Source: Apiotrichum sp. Y4204 (Eukaryota > Basidiomycota > Tremellomycetes > Trichosporonales > Trichosporonaceae). From it: a stretch of 64,000 nt of DNA. Of this stretch, positions 48,665 through 60,656 are shown piece after piece. The stretch lies in contig JAMYHL010000030.1 in assembly GCA_025531455.1 (NCBI GenBank), positions 310,001 to 374,000 of the forward strand, given 5' to 3'. The position numbers and the translations under genes are program-made. Under the pieces are notes generated by a model, which was not told the DNA's origin, did no database searches, and saw only the letters and a program-made list of their open reading frames with translations. The number at the start of each line of letters is the position of its first letter. Position 1 is the first letter of the stretch.

Positions 48665-50209
48665 CTATGCCTTTGTCTCCTCGGGCTTTGCCTCCTCCTC
48701 CGGCTTCTTCTCCTCAGGCTGCGCCTTGAGTCCCATGCGCGTCGCGACGTAGTCCTGCGCCAGCACCTCGGTCGCATTGCGGAGCACCTCGACAAGCCGC
48801 TCCTCGACCCAGTCGCTGCGCTCGTACGGCACGGACAGCCAGTCTCCGGGGGCAGGCTGCGAGACCGTCGTGAAGCGCAGCCCGTGTGCCGGGTCGTGCA
48901 GGGTGGCGATAAAGTACAGGTGGTCGGCTGCGGGAGGAATCGCCTCCTCGGCGAGGCGCAGCGCCGGCTCCGGGATGGGAAGGGGCGCGAGCACGGGCTG
49001 CACGTGCAGGTATACCGGAATGGTGGTTACCGGCACATCTGGGCGTCAGAATGAGTAGAGCGGAAGCAGCTTTCGAGCACGAATTCAAGCTGCTGTTCAG
49101 ACCCGCAGACTCACCCTCGCTCTCGGCCTTGCGGACCTTGTTCCGCCCGCGCTCCTTGAGCGCGTCCATGCGCTCCTTTGCCGCGGTCCAGCCGGCCTCC
49201 CACCCAGTGACGGGGTTGAACGTGCGGTCCTCCGGCAGCCCGTCGGGCGGCGACCACACAATCACAAGCTCGCCCGAGTCCGTCTGCTCGAGCACTGTGC
49301 TCCACGCGCGGTACACCACGCCCTCGACACCGTCGTACCCCACCATCGGGTGGGAGAGCCACAGCTCGAGCGTTTCGTGCGCCGAGATCGGCGGCGCAAC
49401 CGTGTTGATAAACGTCGTAAACGTCGAGTTGGCCTGGTTGACCAGGTCGTGGCCTGCTGTCAGTGGGGAAGTCAGTTGGCGGGGAAGGAAAGGAAGGAGG
49501 TTATGAGAGGTTACACTTGGCCTTCATTCGCCTCTTGTTCCGCCCATCACTCCCACTCGATCCGACAGGACTCACGCAGCTTCTGGAGGTCCACCGTACC
49601 GGCCTTCTGCACTATTCCGCCAATGCGCTGCTCGGCGTCCTTGCGCAGCTTGCCAATATCCACGCCGCCGACATTCAGGCCATCAAGCTGGCGGCTCACG
49701 CCGCTCACGCCTTCTTCCCGGACCTTGCGGTACTGCTCGTCAGCGGCGACACGCGCCGACTCGGCAGCCCGCTGCGCCATCTGCAGCGTTGAGGAGGCTG
49801 TAGACCACCACGATCCCCAGCCAGAGGATGCAGCAGGGGCCTCAGGGGCGGCAGTCTCCGGCGCGGGCGGCCCGGCGATGACGGGGGAAGACGCGGATCC
49901 GGCCGCGGCAGCAGCAGCGCCGGGGGCCTTGTCACGGGAGAGAGATGGCGAGCCGGTACGCGGAGTGCCTGAGGGTACGCTGAGCGGCGCGCGCTTCTGG
50001 TTGATCTGGGCCTCGAGGAAGGCGAGTGCGCTCTCGGCCTCGGCGTCGCCTTGCCCCGTTGCGGGCTCCTTATCGGTCGAAGGGCGGGCGGAGACGACCG
50101 CGGCGGGCTCAGCCGCGACAGGCTCGGAATCGGCCTCGAGGTTGTCGAGGTCATCGAGGAAGGCGAGGGCCTCCTCCGCCTTTGTCTTCTTGCCTGTCTT
50201 TGGGGGCAT
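48665..50209 (-). CDS. MTC1: MTC1-family protein (maintenance of telomere capping, DUF5427)
   Basis: Exons are 49576-50209, 49115-49453 and 48665-49038, giving 448 residues. The N-terminus MPPKTGKKTKAEEALAFLDDLDNL and the later SGWGSWWSTASSTLQMAQRA are typical of the fungal family. The middle, LVNQANSTFTTFINTVAPPI then SAHETLELWLSHPMVGYDGV, and the domain VPVTTIPVYLHVQPVL complete it. The tail is Lys/Glu/Pro-rich. Yeast Mtc1 was named from a genetic link with Cdc13 telomere capping, but it localises to vesicles and is thought to work in Golgi trafficking, so its biochemical role is not settled. A 122-nt intron separates exons 1 and 2. Confidence 0.82.
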
Positions 50210-51761
50210 CGTGGGCGGGAGGGTTGGAGTAGAGGTTGTCAAGGTTGCTAAGGTTGTTGTCGAGGTAGAAAGGCAGGACACAGAGACCACACTGTTGATG
50301 CTGATGACGCCACTGCGGCTGGCATATCGGCTCTGACTGGCCACTGGCGATGATTCTGGCTGGCTGGGAACGTGCAGGCGTTGCAGGTGGAGGGAAGCAC
50401 GGGAGCAAATTGTGTGTTCTTTATTATGTAATATATATATATATTTTTGTTGAAGTCAAGTGACTCGGTCACCCTCTTTTTTGTTTCTCTAATTGAGATC
50501 TGAGTGTTTTGGCATTTTTTGAATTAACCGGTATTAGAAACAAAAAGTGATCAGCTGTTCTCTAATCTATATCCAGCCCATGCAGAGCCCAGCCGTCAAG
50601 CCGGGTGCGGCTATGCTGCTGCTGGATGCGGGCGCGGGCGAAAGTGACGCTGCAGGCGGTTTTCTCTCTCTCCTCTGGCTCGCTGGCTCTCCTCTCCTGC
50701 CCCGCCGCGAACTGTTCCCCCAATCGCCTTGGCCCGTCTGCCTCTGGCTGTCTGTGGTGTGTTGCGGCTTGTGGACATCATCATCCACCGATCCACCACC
50801 CACCCCCTCACAGTGTCACCGTGCACCGTGCACACTGTACTGTACTGGCTGTCGCACCCACTACTCTGTCCACCACCACCACCTACCAAACCCATTCCAC
50901 TCGCTCACTCGCTCACGCTTGACGCTCACCATCTAATCGCACTCTCTCCCTCTCCTCACTCTCCTTCTCGTCACACACACACACACACTCATCACCCTCC
51001 CCCTCCGACACTCCGTCATCATCCCCCTCTCTCTCTTCTTTCTATCCACATCCCCCATTGGTCTCTGGCAGATTGCCAGATTCATCCATACACAAGACAC
51101 TACTACAGCTACCGCAGTACAATACCACACCACCACACAGACACACACAACCCCACACCCCACTCACATCCACACACATCCTATCCACTCATCCCATCCA
51201 TCCATCCCGGTCGCGTTCTTCTCCTCCACCCACAACACTTCACATCGCAACGCACAATTACAACTCGCCCTCAACCTCTCAGACGCTCCCCCTTCTTTCC
51301 CGCCTGCCTCACATCTAGCTCCGGCGTATTTCCTTTCCTCACACCAATATCTCCGTGTGACTTCCCCCTTCCACCTGGCCACTTTGTCTTTTTGACCTTG
51401 TTGCCATCTCGCCCACCCCACTCGCCTCCCACCACCTCTCACGCAAAAACCCCAACGTCTCGTCTGACACGGGTCCACGCTATCGCCGCTCTCTCGCGCA
51501 TACTCGCCCCCTGTCCAAGCAGCTCTCCCTGCGCTGACTTTGATCCATCTCGTGTTTTTCTTCCTTTTTGATTTTCTTCCTCTTTTTATTTTTTTTTGTT
51601 CTCCTCGCTCTCGCAACCCGCCCAACAAGACACTACGCGCCCAGCTGCCCATCCCGTCTCGTCTCGCAGACCTGTCTGGCATCGGCTCCATCTTCTCACT
51701 TTCACCTCATCATCACCGACTAGTCTCCTGGCAGCAGCATTAGCCGCCAGTTTTACCAGGC
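50210..51761. other. Intergenic region between MTC1 and CDC55
   Basis: About 1.55 kb between divergent starts. A (AT)7 stretch lies at about 50431-50444. From about 50880 the plus strand is very C/T/A-rich with CACACACA runs, fitting a long 5' leader of CDC55. Open frames there (up to 280 codons) are low-complexity Pro/Ser/Thr/His strings produced by this composition, not genes. Confidence 0.55.
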
Positions 51762-53676
51762 ATGGACCAGGAAGCACCATCAAACCAATGGCGCTTCGCC
51801 CAGTGTTTTGGAGACAAGGGCGAAGTCGAGGACATCACAGAGGGTTCGTGCACACTAACAGGCCATTCAATCCAGCGCCTTGCTCGTTTGAATGCGGGCC
51901 ATCGGGCTCGGGGCCGCAGATTGGCCCGTGCCAGCTCGCCGAATGTCCACACGCTCACACCCCTCTAGCTGATATTATCTCGACCGTCGAGTTTGACCAC
52001 ACGGGTGATTATCTCGCAACTGGAGACAAGGGCGGCCGTGTCGTTCTCTTTGAGCGTAATGAACAGGTGCGTGTTGAGCGTCACAATTAACTGTTGTGCT
52101 CGCATCTCACGACGCGTGTCTTGTGCTGACTTCTCAGAAAAAGGGCTGCGAGTACAAGTTCTACACAGAGGTACTTACACCGTTTTACGCTGCTGGCCAA
52201 GTGATATCTAGATGCTGACAGTTGCAGTTCCAGTCCCACGAGCCCGAATTTGACTATCTCAAGTCGCTCGAGATTGAGGAGAAGATCAACCGGATCCGAT
52301 GGTGCAAGAGGCAAAACGCGGCCCACTTTTTGTTGTCCACCAATGGTGCGTAACTGAAAATGACGATGACGCTGCGGAAAGTTTGCTCACATCTCAGACA
52401 AGACCATCAAACTGTGGAAGGTGTTTGACAAGCAGATCAAGGTGGTCGCCGAGAACAACCACTCGGAGGGTTACACTGGTACAGGAGGAGGCGCACAGCC
52501 AATGCTCCGCCTACCTCGTATGACCACCCACGACTCTATCACTGCTGCCGTTCCCCGAAAGGTCTATGCCAACGCCCACGCCTACCACATCAACTCGATC
52601 TCGGTCAACTCGGACGGCGAGACGTACATTTCTGCCGATGACCTGCGCATCAACCTGTGGAATCTGAACATTAGCGACCAGAGCTTCAGTGAGTCCGAGT
52701 CGGGGGTCTAGCGGAGCGGTGCGCGCATGGGGTGCCCAGAAGAGTGCGACCGAGAGTGGGGCTATTCGAGCTGTGGAGTGCGCGGGTCTTGACGTCGTCT
52801 TCCCTGCCTATACTAACACCGCAGACATTGTCGACATTAAGCCCGTCAACATGGAGGAGCTCACCGAGGTCATCACTGCCGCAGAGTTCCACCCGATCCA
52901 CTGCAACCTCTTCATGTACTCGAGCTCGAAAGGCACCATTAAGCTTGCAGACATGCGCGAGGCCGCCCTCTGCGACCAGCACGCGAAGTGTGGGTATTCT
53001 TGTAATGACAGTCCCGTTGACATCAGTGTTTGAGGAAGAAGAGGACCCATCGCAAAAGTCGTTCTTCTCGGAGATCATTTCGTCCATCTCGGACGTCAAG
53101 TTTTCTCGAGACGGGCGCTACATCCTGTCAAGAGACTACCTGACGCTCAAGATTTGGGATATGAAGATGGAGAACAAGCCCGTGAAGACAATCAACATCC
53201 ACGACCACCTCCGCCAGAAGCTTTGCGACCTGTACGAGAACGACTGCATCTTTGACAAGTTTGAGTGCACATTTAGCGGCGACGGAAGGTGAGCAACTTT
53301 TGCCATTCATCAACTGACATCCAGCCAAGTGATGACCGGCTCGTACCACAACTACTTCCGGATCTACGACGTCAACAGCGACAATGACGTCGTGCTCCAG
53401 GCAGACAAGTCGGCATTCAAGGCGAAGAAGATTGGCGGTGCCCGCGGCAAGGTGCCGGGTAAGAAGGAGGGCCTTCAGACAGAGGGCATAGACTTTGCAA
53501 AGAAGATTGTGAGTTGCGAAGCGAATGTCCGCTGGACGTGCATCTGACATTGCAGCTCCACGGCAGCTGGCATCCTCGGGAAAACACAATCGCCATTGCC
53601 GCAACCAACAACCTGTGAGTCTATGACAATGCCCAACTGCTCACACCCCAGGTTCCTCTACTCGACCCTCTCATAA
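51762..53676 (+). CDS. CDC55: PP2A regulatory subunit B (PR55/Cdc55), WD40 protein
   Basis: Ten exons: 51762-51843, 51969-52066, 52138-52170, 52228-52345, 52398-52688, 52825-52989, 53027-53288, 53325-53508, 53556-53614 and 53652-53676, giving 438 residues. The model reads [116 protein letters not shown] and [20 protein letters not shown], the seven-blade propeller of PR55. It targets PP2A to mitotic exit and checkpoint substrates. Exon 3 is only 33 nt and the last exon only 25 nt, both needed to keep the propeller intact. Confidence 0.96.
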
Positions 53677-55307
53677 GCATGTCGCGCATCATATACCCAA
53701 ACGCCGCATTCCAGTCATGTCGGGGGCATGATAATCGTCCCTCTACGGTCCACGTTCTCATTGCTTTTGCCATTCACCTCGCCCCCCCTTTAACCACTGT
53801 CATGTTTCCCCCTACCCACTATTCCCGTTCCTTTCATCACCTCCTCTTGACATTCTTTTGCAGCGCTGTGGCGTGTGGGTGTGTGTGCGCTCGGCCGCCA
53901 GCCGGGTGATCACCGCACCGCCGCTGGAGCCGCGCAAAAGGTCTCCCCATTGTCATTCCACCACCCGCCTGCAACCCGACAACGCGCAACGCCTATCATC
54001 CCTACCCAGCTAGCTTGGTCTCTATTTTTACATTAGATTTCGACATCGGCCCCCCCTTTCCTTAGGACACACTTTTAAAAGCGTCCAGAGGGCGCCCAGG
54101 TGCCGGCGGGGGGGTTTCTTCGAGGACGATTGACCACCCTCTAGCCGTGTAGAGAGAAGAAAGAGAAGAAGTAAAGATGAAAAGTGTAGTAGATTCTACT
54201 TGTGGAAGTGGGCAAGGCGGTTGCAGCAGTGAGGAGCAGTGTTCGTGAGCAGCGTCATGCCGACACGAGAGCTGGGTTGCGAAAGGGAGAAGCTAGTCGA
54301 CAGGTAGTGGGCAGCAAGAATCGGTGATCGGTGATGCTTCGGTTACGGTGACGGCCGGAGAATAACCGGTGTTGGAAAGAGTTGGAATTGTCACAAAGGC
54401 TGGCTTTGGCTGCCAGCAATAATCCCCGGTCTCGCAATGTACGACCTGGTGCCATGCTTGTCAACTGAGCTTCTTTTGTTTCTGTGCATGTTCCAGAGGC
54501 TAGCCATTTGCGTCATTGCGGAATGAGGTCGCAACGCGTATCACCATGGCATCCCAAGGTATAGAGAGCGCCTTGGAAGCTTTACAGCTTGGCAGGCCTG
54601 GCAGCTGGCAAGATGGTTGTGATCGTGGCTGGCGGTCACTGATCACCATGCATGCATGCATTGGGCGATGGTTGATTAGTTGACCAATACGGGCGCCGCT
54701 GGTGCGCTAGGCTCCACGCCTCCCTTCCAAGTTCATCCACGGTCACCATATGCCAGTTCCACGTCCAGGCCCAGACAATGACGCTATCGCCGCCAGCGGT
54801 GACCAACCCCCGCGCGTCCCGCCGAGCCAGCCAGCGTAGCCAGAGTAGCCAGTGTGGTGGGTGGCGTGTGGACAGACCCCCTCTCCTGAAGCATATGCCG
54901 TCACTGAGAAGAAAAAGTACGAAAAGTCCAACCGGGACCCACTGCCGAAGCAATCCACCGCAAAAGACGAATCCACAAAGGCAGCTAGCTATGCATCTCT
55001 GCATCTACATCTCTGTTTCTTTATTATCTCAGTGTATCGCACCCACGGCTCCGGTCCTCGAGTGTTTAAACCGGTACGTTTAATCTCGTATCTGGCGCGC
55101 GTCGCGTCGTTCGCCGGAGCTAGCCACGCTGTCGTCATCGCGCCAGATTGATCCGGAAGTGGACTGGACCGGTGGACGTGGCCATGGCCGCGGAAGTGGA
55201 CTACACGAACGTTCGATCGTGTCGCGTCGCGCATGAAGCTACAGAGACTTAGATCCTAGAGGGACGAAACGAAGAGCGAACAAGCTGACGCCAGATCTCG
55301 AGCTGTT
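53677..55307. other. Intergenic region between CDC55 and the DDHD phospholipase
   Basis: About 1.6 kb with no supported gene. The longest open frame (54636-55004, minus) has no motif. The right end holds a GC-rich palindromic stretch and the promoter of the next gene. Confidence 0.5.
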
Positions 55308-58280
55308 ATGCGCCTGCCGCGCGTTATCGCCCGCAGCGTTATCCGTCCTTCGCTGATCGTCCCGCACTCCCGTCCATTCACTTCCGCGACTGCCCTTGCC
55401 GCTCGTCTTCCTTCCTCTCCATCACCCTCCTATCGCCGCACATTTACAGCCATGTCTTTCAAGCGCAAGCAAAACCAGCCTGAAAAGGCCGCCGCTGAAA
55501 AGGAGAAGGAGAAGGAACCCACCGCCGCCGTCGCTGCCCTCGCGTCCGTCCCGCCCCCGCCGCTCGACGTTCGCTGGGTGCACACCGGCAGCCGGTGGCT
55601 CTCTCTCCCGACCGTGCCGATCTCGGGGACGGAGTCGTTCAAGCCGTTTTCGGCGGCGGAGAGCGCGCGCATCGAGGCTGCGTGGGATGTCTTGAGTGAG
55701 GAGACGCATAAGGAACTGGCTGAGATGTGGGGACGCGAGGATGGCGAGTTGGCTCCGGGAGAGAAGAAGGAGGATAAGAAGAAGAAGAAGGAAAAGGGAG
55801 AGAGCACAGCAGCGTCGACGCCAGCTGGACGGGGTACGCAGTCTCCGCCGGCCCCCGAGACGTCCTCTCCACCCCATTCGGCGCCAGCGAGCGCGGCCGC
55901 CTCCGACTCCGAGTCACCCGAGAAGGTTGAGAAGGCAGACCTCTACCGCGCCATAGTGGAACGCGCGCAGAATGACCCCGAACGACTGGATACTGTCAAG
56001 GGTGTGCCGATTGGACAGGTGAGCTGGCGCCGAGCCTCACATGGGATATGTTTGACTGACATCAGGACTCGCTCTTCGAGGTCGATCTCCGAACACTCTC
56101 GCTCCACCCAGTGTTCTGGCCGCAGACGGGCGATCGCATTGCTGTCCTTCGCGGAATGTGGTTTGTCGGCGACGAGACGAAGCCTTGTTCGTGGGACTTT
56201 GCCGCCGAGCTGGAGAAGGGTTACAAGTGGGTGTGAGATCGTTATGAAACTGACCCACCAGCGAGATCAAGCCGTGGCTTCCGTCATACCAGGACGAACT
56301 GGCCAAGGCGCTCGAGATTGGCCCCAGCGCGGAGGAGAAGCTCAAGTACAGCCTGCCGTCGCGCTTTGGCAAGGGCCTCGGCGTGGTGTTTGAGGATGAC
56401 TCGCGCTGTAGGATTATCGCGTGAGTTGAGGAGTTGTTGTGCGGCGCCTGGTGTTCATACTGACTTTGTCAGCTCTGGGGCACTAGACTATGTGTCGCGG
56501 TACTTCTACTCGTCGATCGGTTCGAAGCCATCGGGCACATTCATTTACCGTGGATTCACAGCGGCCGCGACGGGCAAAGAGGTGGAGAAGGCCAAGGACA
56601 AGGCGGCGAGAGAAGACAAGCTGAAGAGCAAGGCTGCCATCAAGGAGAAGGAGCGGGAGGCGAAGGAGGCCAAGAACAAGGGCAAGGACGGCAAGACTGG
56701 CGTTCTCTCCAAGGACGAAGAGAAGAAGATTGTCAAGGGCAAGGAGCCCGAGACGGCCAAGGACACTAAGCCCAAGGCCAAGAACACCCAGGTTGGGAAG
56801 GCACAAGACGACCTGCCCGACTCGCTCCAGGACATTCTCTCGCGCGTGCGCACCGAGTTTGACACGAAGCGCAAGGCGCTCGAGGAGGCCAACGCGCCGA
56901 TCATTCACGCCCGCAACGACGACGAGCCGTGCACCGACCTGATTCTCGTCATTCACGGCATCGGGCAGAACCTGGCCACGCAGTACGAGTCCTTCTCGTT
57001 TATTTACGCGTCCAACCAGCTGCGCCAGGTGCTCCGCAAGCAGTCGCTCGACCCCGAGCTCGCGTCGATCATGCGCAACCGCCGCTGCCAGATCCTCCCG
57101 GTGCAGTGGCGCGCGAACCTCAAGCTCGAGAACGAGTCGTCGAGCGAGGAGGCACAGCACGAGCGGGACAACGTCTACACGATCGCAGATATCACCATCG
57201 GCAAAGCCATTCCCTACGTTCGCCAGATTACAAACTCGGTCCTCCTCGACATCCCCCTCTTCATGTCGGGCCACAAGCAAAAGATGATTGAGGCTGTGTG
57301 CCAGCAGGCCAACCGTCTGTACCGTCTCTGGACGGCGCGCCATCCGGACTTTGAAAAGTACGGCCGCGTACACATTATCGGGCACTCGGTGAGTTGGTAT
57401 CCCCTGCAGTAACTGACAATCAGCTCGGCTCGGCACTCGCCGCAGAGATCCTCTCCAACCAGCCAACGACGGTGCCGCCCATCTCGGGGCTCCCGCAGCA
57501 GGCCATAGAACAGAATAAGGACCGCTTCATCTTCAACACGCACAACCTCTTCCTTGCCGGCAGCCCCCTCGGTGTCTTCCTCCAGCTTCAGCAGGCACAC
57601 CTCATCGCGCGCGCCGGGCGCGAGCGTACAATGCGTGAGTATCAGTTTCCCCATCGCTTATGCTCACCCACTCAGACTCACCTCCGGACGAGGCCTACCA
57701 CCTTCCGGGGAAGTTTGGGTGCATGGCGGTCGACAACCTGTACAACATCTTCTACCCGACCGACCCGATCGCGTACGCAATAAACCCTGCAGTCGACGTT
57801 GCCGTCGCAAAGGAACGCCCGCCGATCCCGATTCCGTCAGTCAACACAGGCTCGTTCCTCCCCTCCCTTCCCTCTCTCCCTAACATGCCGTCCCTCCCCG
57901 TGCCGTCCATGCCGTCCATGCCGAATATGAACAAGTACCTCCCCTCGTACTTTGTCTCGGCAGAAAACAAGACCACAGACCCCGAGAGCCCCGACGTAGA
58001 GCTGTGCCCGCACGGCAACGAGATCGAGCTCATGGGCAACGACCTCTGCCTGATGGGTACGCGTGGCGAGCGCCGCTTTGCCGCCCTCAACCCCCGCGGC
58101 GCGCTCGACTTCTCCCTCCCGTCTTCCAGCGTAAACGACTACCTCGACATGATCACCGCGCACGGAAACTACTGGAACGACAACAACTTTGGCGCGTTCA
58201 TCCTCAACGAGACGTTTGCGACTGTGCTGGATGACGCGAGGACGAGCAAGGCCCCGGAGAAGGTCGGCCCGAAGGAGTAG
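55308..58280 (+). CDS. DDL1: DDHD-domain phospholipase A1 (Ddl1-like)
   Basis: Six exons: 55308-56018, 56066-56226, 56262-56420, 56473-57388, 57424-57634 and 57676-58280, giving 920 residues. The N-terminus MRLPRVIARSVIRPSLIV with later Arg/Ser residues fits a mitochondrial targeting signal, as in yeast Ddl1. The start at 55308 is chosen for that reason; a second ATG at 55452 would remove it. The catalytic region has LILVIHGIGQ, VHIIGHSLGSALAAEIL with the nucleophile serine, and the DDHD part with FYPTDPIAY and VNDYLDMITAHGNYW. These enzymes hydrolyse phosphatidic acid and other phospholipids, mainly at mitochondria in fungi. Two Lys/Glu-rich insertions (about nt 55740-55810 and 56580-56800) interrupt the domains. 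Confidence 0.9.
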
Positions 58281-58637
58281 ATTGCGGAGTACATACACAC
58301 TATTGATGTATAATATTTACCTAGACACAGCTGTAGGCTGTCGAGCGGTGTTGACCGAGTGGAGGATCAAGGACTTGTTCATCGAGCGAAGCACTGTCCA
58401 GTCTACCGTGTCCGCCGTTGCATCCCAACGCAACCCAAGCGTCGTTTTTTCTTTATGCGAGAGGCAACGGATACCGCAGTAAGCAGCGTCCTCATCGTCA
58501 GCAGTCGACTGTACAAGAGAGCATGGGGCTTGAAGGAACTGGCTGATAACCAACTAGCTGATGCAAAGTGGGGCCGTGGAGATCTGCATAAATAATAAAC
58601 ACCAAGTAACGAAGATCCCATGAGCCCACACCCCACC
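58281..58637. other. Convergent intergenic region between DDL1 and ASK1
   Basis: 357 bp between two 3' ends. No gene or clear element was recognised. Confidence 0.45.
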
Positions 58638-60656
58638 CTATCTCCTACTCGAGTCACCGAGCCCCAACCGGCTGATATCCGACTCGAGGCCCGTATTCGG
58701 CGCGCTCGGGCTGCCTGGAAGCTGCGCGTCCTCGAGCCGCCCGCCGTGGAAGGTCGACATGTCCTCCTTCTGATGCAGCTCAAACTGCCCGGCGCGGTAG
58801 CCCGACGCGCCGCCAAACACCTCCGACGCGTTGTCCCGGCTGCCATGCACGTGCGTGTCAGTGAACCCCGCGCGATGCGGGTGTGGCGCAAAGCTCGCGT
58901 CGTCGGATAGGTAGCTGTCGTCCGCAAACTGGAAGCCCTGCGCCGCGGCAGCCTGTGCAGCCGCCAGCTGCACCGTGTCGTCGCCCGAGTCGAAGCTGTC
59001 GTCGTCGTCGTCGCCGCTAAAGTCGTCAAGTACGCGGACTGGTGAGTCCTCTGTCGTCTGGATGTCGGAGCCAAACGACGTGTTCGCGACCGAGCGTCGT
59101 GGCGCGCTGCGGCCATAGCCGTACGCGGATGTGGAGGGCACCGATGGGGCGGCAGTGGGTGCAAAGATGTTACCGTCCGGGCTGGGCGCAAAGATATTTG
59201 GGCTGTCGGACTTGGCGCCCGCCGGACTGTCAAACAGCTTCCTGCCGCCGGCGAGCTCCGGTGGCATGACCGAGTATCGCCGCATGAGCTCGTCCGGGAC
59301 CTTCATGGGGGACGGGGAGAAGCTGCGTGTAATGTCCGCAAGGAGGTCGCCGATCTGGCGTGTCGTCGCGTCTTCCTTCTCGCGGGCCGGTGTGCGCGAT
59401 GCCGCCTCAGAGTAGATTGCGTTCGCGCGCGGCGGGAGCGGGAACTTCATCGAAACAGGTGGCGAGAAGCCCAGCCGCGCGAGATCGTCCTCGCTCTCTT
59501 CGAGGAGATTGCGCGTCCGCTGTTCCTGTAGGCGTTCTGGCTGGCGATACCGTCCGCCATGTGCTGGCGGGGTGTTTGTCAGATCGATGAGGTGGGTCGA
59601 TGGGCGGGGCAGCCTCGACTGTGTGGTTGCGGACGGGCGGGGTGTCGCCTCTGTGTCGGACGAGATATCTACTTCTCGTGAGCGCATGTCCGAGCGCGAG
59701 AGGGTGGTCGACGACGCGCGTGATGCTTCGAGCGAGCGCGGGGGCCGCAGGGACGGCGGGGACAGATCCTCCTTGAAGTTGCGGAAGGCCGTAGTAACTG
59801 AAGGCTCCTCAGGGGGCGCATAGTTCCGCAACACAGAGGCAGTGGAGGCGTGAGAGGTGTCGCTCTGGGGAAAGTTCTTGAACGCGGTGGTGACGGACGT
59901 CTCTCCCGGCGGATAGTCCTTCAGCGCCAGCACTTCTGAAGCATCTGACGTTTCCGAGGGCGCATAGCTCTTGAAGGCCGTAGTCGCCGACATGTCCTGC
60001 GGCTGCTGCCTATCCGACTTGAGATACTGCGGGAGATCCGGGGTTTCGACCGTCCCTGTGCTAAAGTCGTACGCTTGCGCGCCCGGCGTCGGCGAGTATC
60101 CCTCCGGCAGAGAAGGATTCTCCAAACTGCTCGAGTCCTCCAGACGCCTGTCGAGCTTGCTGTACGGCGACCCGATACTGTCCTCATCCCATGACGTATC
60201 GCGCATACGGCGGTTGAGCGGGGTGGACGACACGCCCTGGGGGTTGAACGCGGACATGAACGAGCCCTCGACAGCCATCGAGTGGTCGTGATACTGTGTC
60301 GCATCCGAGGTCATGGACGTGAGCGTCGTCATGGTCATCTCGCTCTCCTCGCCGGGGAGCGCGATGCGGCCCGTGCCCGCGGCCTTGCTGAAGAAGTTGC
60401 GCCAAAACTCGGCGCTCTTCCGCGTCGGCTCGGACGCAATGGCAAACCGCTTTATCTCAGGCAAAATTCGCGCCGTGATGATCTGGTGCACGCGCGCAAA
60501 GTTTGCGTCGATCGACTGCAGCAGGAGGGTATTGAGCTGGTCAATCTGCTCAACTTGCGTGGAGATGGGTGAGGCCGGGTTGATGTCCGGGATGGTGAAG
60601 AACGGCGTCTGTGTCAGAATCGCCGCGTACGGGTGGGCGGCGCCCTGAGATGTCAT
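58638..60656 (-). CDS. ASK1: DASH complex subunit Ask1
   Basis: One uninterrupted exon of 672 codons. The conserved Ask1 helix region lies at about residues 30-95: STQVEQIDQLNTLLLQSIDA, NFARVHQIITARILPEIKRF and KSAEFWRNFFSKAA. The rest is low-complexity and phosphosite-rich, with SP/TP motifs and a repeated SVTTAFKNF/APPE module (coding at about 59775-59995). Ask1 is a core member of the ten-subunit DASH/Dam1 ring that couples kinetochores to microtubule ends and is a Cdk1 target. At 672 residues it is much longer than the ~290-residue yeast protein, as is usual in basidiomycetes. It is divergent from UBP8 across 470 bp. Confidence 0.85.
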   Translation of the reverse strand: MTSQGAAHPYAAILTQTPFFTIPDINPASPISTQVEQIDQLNTLLLQSIDANFARVHQIITARILPEIKRFAIASEPTRKSAEFWRNFFSKAAGTGRIALPGEESEMTMTTLTSMTSDATQYHDHSMAVEGSFMSAFNPQGVSSTPLNRRMRDTSWDEDSIGSPYSKLDRRLEDSSSLENPSLPEGYSPTPGAQAYDFSTGTVETPDLPQYLKSDRQQPQDMSATTAFKSYAPSETSDASEVLALKDYPPGETSVTTAFKNFPQSDTSHASTASVLRNYAPPEEPSVTTAFRNFKEDLSPPSLRPPRSLEASRASSTTLSRSDMRSREVDISSDTEATPRPSATTQSRLPRPSTHLIDLTNTPPAHGGRYRQPERLQEQRTRNLLEESEDDLARLGFSPPVSMKFPLPPRANAIYSEAASRTPAREKEDATTRQIGDLLADITRSFSPSPMKVPDELMRRYSVMPPELAGGRKLFDSPAGAKSDSPNIFAPSPDGNIFAPTAAPSVPSTSAYGYGRSAPRRSVANTSFGSDIQTTEDSPVRVLDDFSGDDDDDSFDSGDDTVQLAAAQAAAAQGFQFADDSYLSDDASFAPHPHRAGFTDTHVHGSRDNASEVFGGASGYRAGQFELHQKEDMSTFHGGRLEDAQLPGSPSAPNTGLESDISRLGLGDSSRR

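Noticed and set aside
50729..51571. 280-codon open frame before CDC55
   Set aside because: Pro/Ser/His/Thr-rich translation of a CT- and CA-rich leader; no conserved segment.
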